DNA of 64,000 nt, taken from the NCBI RefSeq assembly GCF_010671925.1, contig NZ_JAAHIH010000005.1, positions 124,001-188,000 of the forward strand, written 5' to 3'. This DNA comes from Moorena sp. SIOASIH. GTDB taxonomy: Bacteria; Cyanobacteriota; Cyanobacteriia; Cyanobacteriales; Coleofasciculaceae. The notes beneath the pieces were generated by a model. It worked only from the letters and a program-made list of their open reading frames with translations. It was not told the origin of the DNA and did no database searches. A program made the position numbers and the translations under genes. The number at the start of each line of letters is the position of its first letter. Position 1 is the first letter of the stretch. Below, piece by piece: positions 59,121 through 64,000 of this stretch.

Positions 59121-59904
59121 ACTGATCGTCCTCTTTTACTTGTATTGTGCCCAATTCTTGATTAACACATTTGAACGCTTAACCCCTTTGGGGTTGCAGG
59201 GTGGTAATTTTCGGAGATTATTGGTCAACCGATCTATTTTTGTTTTTATCCTTAAGGCTATTAGTCCTTTAAAGGATGACGGCATTCAGTATATTTAGAC
59301 ACTAAAGGTATTTTAAGGTATTTCCTAGACTTGATCTGCCAGTCAATAAAGGTTAGCAGAATAAAAATAGATTTATGAGGATAGTCTTAGGAATCTTCCC
59401 ACAGGGGGGGTCTAGTTTCCCCAACCTGTCTAGTTTCCCCAAGCATAGATTTTATCCACCCTAGTGGTCGATTTTTCTAGCTAGATTGAACATAACATCT
59501 TACCCCATCACTTTCTTACCTTGTGCCTAATCCCTATTCAAATAAATATACTTAATTTATATGCTTATATGCTATCCAATGGTGTTTAAAGTCCTAACCT
59601 AGAACCTTGGACATCTTAGCTTAATTTTCCAGTAACCGTCAAAATCCCACTCTTACCCCTAATCAGTTACTTCGCTCATGGTTAGCTGTCTGCAGCCATG
59701 GTAAGCTTCCACCAGTTGGCTTACAGAAGCGATTCCTTACCAACTATACTAGCCTCACCCAATTTTTTGGGATATTTTCAGTGTACAGTTAAGCGGTTTC
59801 TTGAGCAAAGATAGATCAGTACCAGTTTATGGGCATCCTTAAACTCAATGACAGGTCATAATCTCAGATTCATCAACAGGTTGTTAGGAGCACATTGTCT
59901 TTAA
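59121..59904. other. Long divergent spacer hmpF / patA-like gene
   Basis: These 784 bp must hold both promoters. I see two copies of TCTAGTTTCCCCAA (near 59410-59440), an A/T-rich block (59520-59590) and no open frame or RNA gene that I can support. Confidence 0.5.
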
Positions 59905-61113
59905 ATGCAGGGAACTTTGAGTGAAATTGATATCCGTAGCATCCTGCAACTGATCGAGCTAGGTCAGCGAACCGGGGAACTCTTAGTCGAGGCATACAGC
60001 TCTCACCCTAGTAGCAAGGCTAGCAATATTGGCAGTCATCGTTTTGCCTCAGGTAGACTTTACCAGCAGCCAAAACTACCAAGTCCCGGTCCTTATTGGT
60101 TTGTCTTCTTCCTGAATGGCCAGATTGCCTATGCTGCTGACAGCGATGGGAGCTTGACGCGCCTGCATGATTATCTGCGCCGCTATAAAGCCAATGATGC
60201 TCTAGAGCAATTGGAAAGTCTCTCCATTGCCGCTACCAATGCTCTAGAGTATGGTTATCTTTGGGCTTTGTTAGAAAAGCATGTTATCACACCAAACCAA
60301 GGGCGAAGCATTATTCAAAGCATGGTTCATGAAACCCTTTTTGATTTGCTGAGCCTTCACCATGGCTACTTTGTATTTGAAATTGGTCCGGCATTAGCAC
60401 CGCAACTTACTACCTTAGAAATAGGACCATTGGTCACAGAGATTATGAAGCAGGTGCAGGAGTGGAAGCAATTGTGCCCTCATATCCAATCTCCCCATCA
60501 GTGTCCAATGATTACTGCCCATGACCAGTTACAGGCTACACTGCCCGAAAAATCCTTTAGACTCATCAGCAGTTGGGTAGATGGCAAAACTTCTCTACGC
60601 CAGTTGTCCCGTTATCTCCATCGCGACCTGATCACCGTAGCTCGGGCTATTTATCCCTATGTACAACAGGGGTCAATCCAAATGGTGACCCCCAAAGAAG
60701 CAGATACGCCAGCCATTGAAGAGCAATGGGAGTTGAAGAAAGTTACACGATCTGTTGTCTGTGTTGATGATGATCTCGCAGTTGGAAAAGCTGTGGAATA
60801 TACCCTAGAAGCCAAAGGTTATAAAGTCACAGCAATACAGAAGCCCCTAAAGGCTCTGAGTGAGGTTTTTCAACTCCAACCCGATCTCATCCTCTGTGAC
60901 CTAGTAATGCCCGACCTAGATGGTTATGAGCTTTGTGGCATGTTACGCCAATCCACAGCATTTCGGCAAACCCCCATCATCATGCTCACAGGCAAAGATG
61001 GCTTTATCGATCGCGTCAGAGCCCGGATGGTAGGCGCAACTGACTACTTAACGAAGCCCTTCGGAGATCATGAGTTATTGATGCTTTTGGAAAAATACAT
61101 TTGGTCCAGGTGA
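59905..61113 (+). CDS. hmpA: PatA-like response regulator (DUF4388/PATAN + REC), HmpA/PixG type
   Basis: The 402-residue protein has an N-terminal PATAN/DUF4388 domain (MQGTLSEIDIRSILQLIELG... QRTGELLVEA, with FFLNGQIAYAADSDG near 70-85) and a C-terminal receiver domain: VCVDDDLAVGKAV (near 283), phosphoacceptor Asp in LILCDLVMPDLDGYEL (near 330) and Lys in YLTKPFGDHEL (near 385). PatA, PixG and HmpA share this layout and receive phosphate from a CheA-like kinase to steer pilus placement or motility. It opens a CheY-CheW-MCP series in the same direction, as in hmp and pix loci. The gene symbol follows that context. Confidence 0.8.
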   Translation: MQGTLSEIDIRSILQLIELGQRTGELLVEAYSSHPSSKASNIGSHRFASGRLYQQPKLPSPGPYWFVFFLNGQIAYAADSDGSLTRLHDYLRRYKANDALEQLESLSIAATNALEYGYLWALLEKHVITPNQGRSIIQSMVHETLFDLLSLHHGYFVFEIGPALAPQLTTLEIGPLVTEIMKQVQEWKQLCPHIQSPHQCPMITAHDQLQATLPEKSFRLISSWVDGKTSLRQLSRYLHRDLITVARAIYPYVQQGSIQMVTPKEADTPAIEEQWELKKVTRSVVCVDDDLAVGKAVEYTLEAKGYKVTAIQKPLKALSEVFQLQPDLILCDLVMPDLDGYELCGMLRQSTAFRQTPIIMLTGKDGFIDRVRARMVGATDYLTKPFGDHELLMLLEKYIWSR

Positions 61114-61412
61114 TCTAGAACAATGCCAAGATAGTAATGCCCTGACCAAAGAATTAGATCAAGGGGAGAATCTTGCTCTGTCAGCCTTTAACTTATTAAT
61201 AGAGGCGTCTAACCCATCAGTTAATTAACCAACACTATCCTAATTAAACCCACTGGTCAAGCTAGAAGCTTCCACAAATTCAATAAAAATCTAGTCTTTC
61301 TTGGTATCACCACCAATAGATGAGCGATACTGTAATCATGATTTAATTTATAGACCCAAATCGGGCTGTGGTTTAATTTCACTACTATTTCCCGAGGGTC
61401 GAGCTAGGAGTT

Positions 61413-61778
61413 ATGAGTAAAGTTTTAGTTGTAGAAGACAGCCTTGCTCAACGGCAGATGATCTCAGACCTCCTCAAAGGTAGTGGTTTGAAGGTGGATG
61501 TTGCCAGTGATGGTGTTGAGGCTTTAGAACATATTGTAGAGTCTTGTCCAGATGTAGTGGTCTTGGATATAGTGATGCCACGCATGAATGGCTATGAGGT
61601 CTGTCGCCGTCTTAAGGCTGACCCTAAAACTCAGAATGTGCCAGTGGTGATGTGTTCTTCAAAAGGTGAAGAATTTGACCGCTATTGGGGCATGAAGCAA
61701 GGTGCAGATGCATACATTGCGAAGCCTTTTCAGCCAACGGAGTTGATTGGAACAGTTAGACAGCTACTTAGAACATAA
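61413..61778 (+). CDS. hmpB: CheY-like single-domain response regulator (HmpB/PixH type)
   Basis: The 121-residue protein is a stand-alone receiver domain: VLVVEDSLAQRQM (acidic pair, residues 4-16), phosphoacceptor Asp in VVVLDIVMPRMNGYEVC (near 52), Ser in VVMCSSKGEEFD (near 81-82) and Lys in YIAKPFQPTEL (near 104). It has no output domain, so it acts by protein contact. A 300-bp gap without recognised features separates it from the PatA-like gene; the CheW gene follows after 21 bp. ATG 61413 follows GCTAGGAGTT, a good ribosome-binding site. Confidence 0.85.
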   Translation: MSKVLVVEDSLAQRQMISDLLKGSGLKVDVASDGVEALEHIVESCPDVVVLDIVMPRMNGYEVCRRLKADPKTQNVPVVMCSSKGEEFDRYWGMKQGADAYIAKPFQPTELIGTVRQLLRT

Positions 61779-61799
61779 ATATATTGGTATTTAACGGGA

Positions 61800-62330
61800 A
61801 TGGTTGCTAATCCGGACTTTGTAACTGACTCGGCTCTTGAACAAGCCCCAGAATTGCAGGAATTGGAAAGTCCTGAAGGCGAACTATACCTGCGGTTTTA
61901 TCTGCCATCTGGTGATGAATTTGCTCTGCCGGCTACTGGGATAAAAGAGGTAATTGACCCCTCCCCTGAACAAATTACTCCTATTCCTAATGCTTCCCCT
62001 TTATTGTTGGGGACTTTCAATCGACGTGGACGGGTAATTTGGGTCTCAGATCTAGGTCAGTTTCTGGGGGATAAAACGGTTTTAAATACAGACCGTATGG
62101 AAATCCCTGTTATTGTTATTGAAGATCAAGACACTATGCTGGGGTTGGCAGTTCAACAAATTGTCTGTACAGACTGGCTGGATGTGGAAAAGTTACATAT
62201 GCCTACCAATGTTGCCGATAGTATGGCTCCTTTCTTACGCGGTGAGTGGTTGCTAGACATTGAGTTTAATCAGGTTCTTCGACTACTTGATCATGTGGCG
62301 ATTATACGCTCAGCAAGGTGGGCAGCCTAA
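61800..62330 (+). CDS. hmpC: CheW-like adaptor protein (HmpC/PixI type)
   Basis: The 176-residue protein has a CheW domain: LRFYLPSGDEFALPATGIKE (near 29-48), TPIPNASPLLLGTFNRRGRV (near 60-79) with the conserved Gly-Arg turn, and the closing LLDIEFNQVLRLLD (near 150-165). It couples the receptor encoded downstream to a CheA kinase, which is expected beyond the right edge. It is 21 bp after the CheY gene and 85 bp before the receptor gene, so one operon is likely. Confidence 0.86.
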   Translation: MVANPDFVTDSALEQAPELQELESPEGELYLRFYLPSGDEFALPATGIKEVIDPSPEQITPIPNASPLLLGTFNRRGRVIWVSDLGQFLGDKTVLNTDRMEIPVIVIEDQDTMLGLAVQQIVCTDWLDVEKLHMPTNVADSMAPFLRGEWLLDIEFNQVLRLLDHVAIIRSARWAA

Positions 62331-62415
62331 AACTAATTATTAAAAATTGAACATTAAAAATTAGTTTGATTAATTATTAATAAATATTAATTTTTAATGC
62401 TTCGGGAGGAGGTAA

Positions 62416-64000
62416 ATGGCATCCAGTATAAATTACCCCCAGCAGTATGGGGAAGCCGAAAAAGCCTATATGCAGGGCAAATACCAAGAAGCGGCAACAA
62501 TTGTTGATCGTTTGATTGAGGATTTCCCTAATGAACCCAGTGCGCTGCTACTGCGGGGTCATATATACTGCTATGGTCTACAACAGTACGATGTGGCTCG
62601 CCAACAGTATGAATCAGTACTCAATCTGACCTCTGAACCGGATTTTGTTAATTATGCCAACAACGGTCTAGAGTACGCCCAGCGATCCACAAATGGTCAT
62701 CAGGCTGCTGGGTTATCACCTGATGATGATGTCAATACATCACAGGTGAAACTAGATGAGACTGAGGAGTTGAGTGCAGAACCCACAGCAGGAAATTGGC
62801 AAGACTTCGCTGATTTTAATGATATCAGTGAATTTGACCCGGAAAGCTTAAGTTTTGATAACACAGGGGTTGATGATTTTGCTTCAGCATCCACCTCACC
62901 CTTTAAGGAGTCTTTTCAAGATTCCACTAGTGATAGTGATGAAGGAGCCATAGAGTATCAGTCTGCTTCTAATCTAGACCCTTTTAGTATGGTCAGTGAC
63001 TTAGAAGAAGACAGTGAGGATTTAGAGAGTTGGGAAATTGCCTCTGAGGATTTAGAACTCGATGTTAACGCTGTCAGTAGTCAGACTTCTTACAATGGCA
63101 CAGAAGGACACTTTCCTGAACTCTCTCAAGAGGAGGGTCTACAAACATTTATGGTGTCTCCTGAGGTGAATTTAGACGAAGATCACTCTTTAGGTTCAGA
63201 ACAGTTAACTAGTGAATCGAGCACAGTTGAGTTTAACATCCTGGGTGAAGAAGAATTAGAATCTCTGCCGGATTACGAGTTTAGCGATCTTGAGGAGCAA
63301 TCAAAGAATTCCTTTGTTGAAGCCGCAACCCTGTTAATGAATTCAGCAGAGCTTGAGGGGCATTTTTACCAGACTCCAAGTTCTTATCCTACCCCTCCCA
63401 GCGAGCAGCCTTTGGAACCTGAGAAACCAACTTCTGGGGATACTCAAGCCTATGCTGACAATCAAGAGGACTTAGAATATCTCAATGATGAGGCGGCTGA
63501 CTCTACTGAACCCTATTTAGGGGGAAACTATGGCTCGGATGAGCAACTTTTGGACTCAGCTTACGATCACAATGGGTTCAACTCTCCAAGCCCAGACCAA
63601 ATTAATTTGGAATCCTTTGATGATGATTCTTGGACAATGGATGATGTAACGGAATCAGAAGAGGAAATATTGTCAGGAATTGAAGCACATCAAGGGGTAA
63701 AAGAGGGGTTTTTAGATGAGTTTGACCTATTTGATGATGATTTAGATTCAATCCCTGATTTCTCTGTTGATGATCAGCAACCACTGTCCAATCAGAGTGA
63801 TGACAATAGTGATTTTGATGTATTAAGCAGTACTGGCTCAACACTGGAAAGTACTGGCTCAATGGAGATGAACACCAGTGGTGCTAGTGCTGTAGCCAAT
63901 CATGATTATCCGTCAGCCACTGGGAATGAGGAGCTATTTAGCCTTAGTAGTGCCACCGAGCCCATCCCAATTTATAATCCCACTAAAGACATTGACAAAG
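62416..64000 (+). CDS. hmpD: N-terminal part of a methyl-accepting chemotaxis protein with TPR and acidic region (HmpD/PixJ type; partial)
   Basis: An open frame from ATG 62416 (excellent ribosome-binding site GGGAGGAGG) runs 528 codons off the right edge. It starts MASSINYPQQYGEAEKAYMQ with a TPR-like repeat (QGKYQEAATIVDRLIEDFPN... GHIYCYGLQQYDVARQQYES, residues 18-75). More than 400 residues of strongly acidic, Ser/Asp/Glu-rich low-complexity sequence follow (DLEEDSEDLESWE and FDEFDLFDDDLDS-type stretches). The membrane and signalling domains would come later. The TPR plus acidic head and the CheY-CheW context match the receptor of hmp-type loci. Without the C-terminus the receptor call rests on context. 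Confidence 0.72.
   Translation, partial: MASSINYPQQYGEAEKAYMQGKYQEAATIVDRLIEDFPNEPSALLLRGHIYCYGLQQYDVARQQYESVLNLTSEPDFVNYANNGLEYAQRSTNGHQAAGLSPDDDVNTSQVKLDETEELSAEPTAGNWQDFADFNDISEFDPESLSFDNTGVDDFASASTSPFKESFQDSTSDSDEGAIEYQSASNLDPFSMVSDLEEDSEDLESWEIASEDLELDVNAVSSQTSYNGTEGHFPELSQEEGLQTFMVSPEVNLDEDHSLGSEQLTSESSTVEFNILGEEELESLPDYEFSDLEEQSKNSFVEAATLLMNSAELEGHFYQTPSSYPTPPSEQPLEPEKPTSGDTQAYADNQEDLEYLNDEAADSTEPYLGGNYGSDEQLLDSAYDHNGFNSPSPDQINLESFDDDSWTMDDVTESEEEILSGIEAHQGVKEGFLDEFDLFDDDLDSIPDFSVDDQQPLSNQSDDNSDFDVLSSTGSTLESTGSMEMNTSGASAVANHDYPSATGNEELFSLSSATEPIPIYNPTKDIDK

Overview
The window is from a filamentous, non-picocyanobacterial cyanobacterium. It carries psbA, hemB, gap2, murC-murB-ebfC and a hmp-type phototaxis/pilus-motility locus, many HIP1-like GCGATCGC octamers, long spacers full of small repeats, and a hybrid NRPS-PKS. 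The overall character (large intergenic spacers, many IS200/IS605 relics, natural-product genes) resembles marine tropical genera such as Moorena/Moorea; that placement is inference.

Layout. 1-5677: the 5' part of a fused oxidoreductase/SelD gene (runs off the left edge), then a phnD-phnC-phnE type phosphonate/phosphite ABC importer with a two-domain permease. 5678-6186: relic of an IS607-type element. 6187-10639: PLP-dependent sulfur enzyme (reverse), dxr, pgi. 10640-15715: an intact tnpB with its right-end hairpin, a thiamine-diphosphate 2-keto acid decarboxylase, IS relics, a REC-LuxR response regulator and a low-molecular-weight phosphatase. 15887-18894: membrane-anchored SGNH protein and a broken iscB. 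19045-24232: ebfC, murB, murC (reverse) and gap2. 24436-27093: a large KGGVGR-motif ATPase, possibly the remainder of a conflict-type operon.

27888-43217 is the most interesting block: a single-protein NRPS-PKS (half C, A, N-MT, PCP, KS, AT, KR, ACP, TE) followed by two near-duplicate small methyltransferases, a sulfotransferase-like protein, an SDR, a gamma-butyrobetaine-hydroxylase-like 2-oxoglutarate oxygenase, an HD-domain (PhnZ/TmpB-like) protein and a CmcI-like methyltransferase. The adenylation pocket reads as glycine-like, the MT is an N-methyltransferase type and the AT is malonyl-type. The collinear prediction is therefore 3-hydroxy-4-(methylamino)butanoate, that is, carnitine lacking two N-methyl groups. 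The following genes look like betaine-tailoring enzymes. An assembly-line route to carnitine or a carnitine-like zwitterion is my main hypothesis; it is an inference from domain content, not shown.

43479-57182: hemB, a J-domain/pentapeptide protein, a DUF1574/SGNH protein with an MBOAT acyltransferase (cell-surface O-acylation), psbA, ccsA, a KGK-domain acidic repeat protein and tilS. 57357-64000: hmpF (reverse) divergent from a PatA-like regulator, CheY, CheW and the start of a methyl-accepting chemotaxis protein that runs off the right edge. Scattered through the window are MITE-like elements, two of which share terminal inverted repeats and each have a clean 8-bp target duplication. I saw no tRNA, rRNA or CRISPR array.
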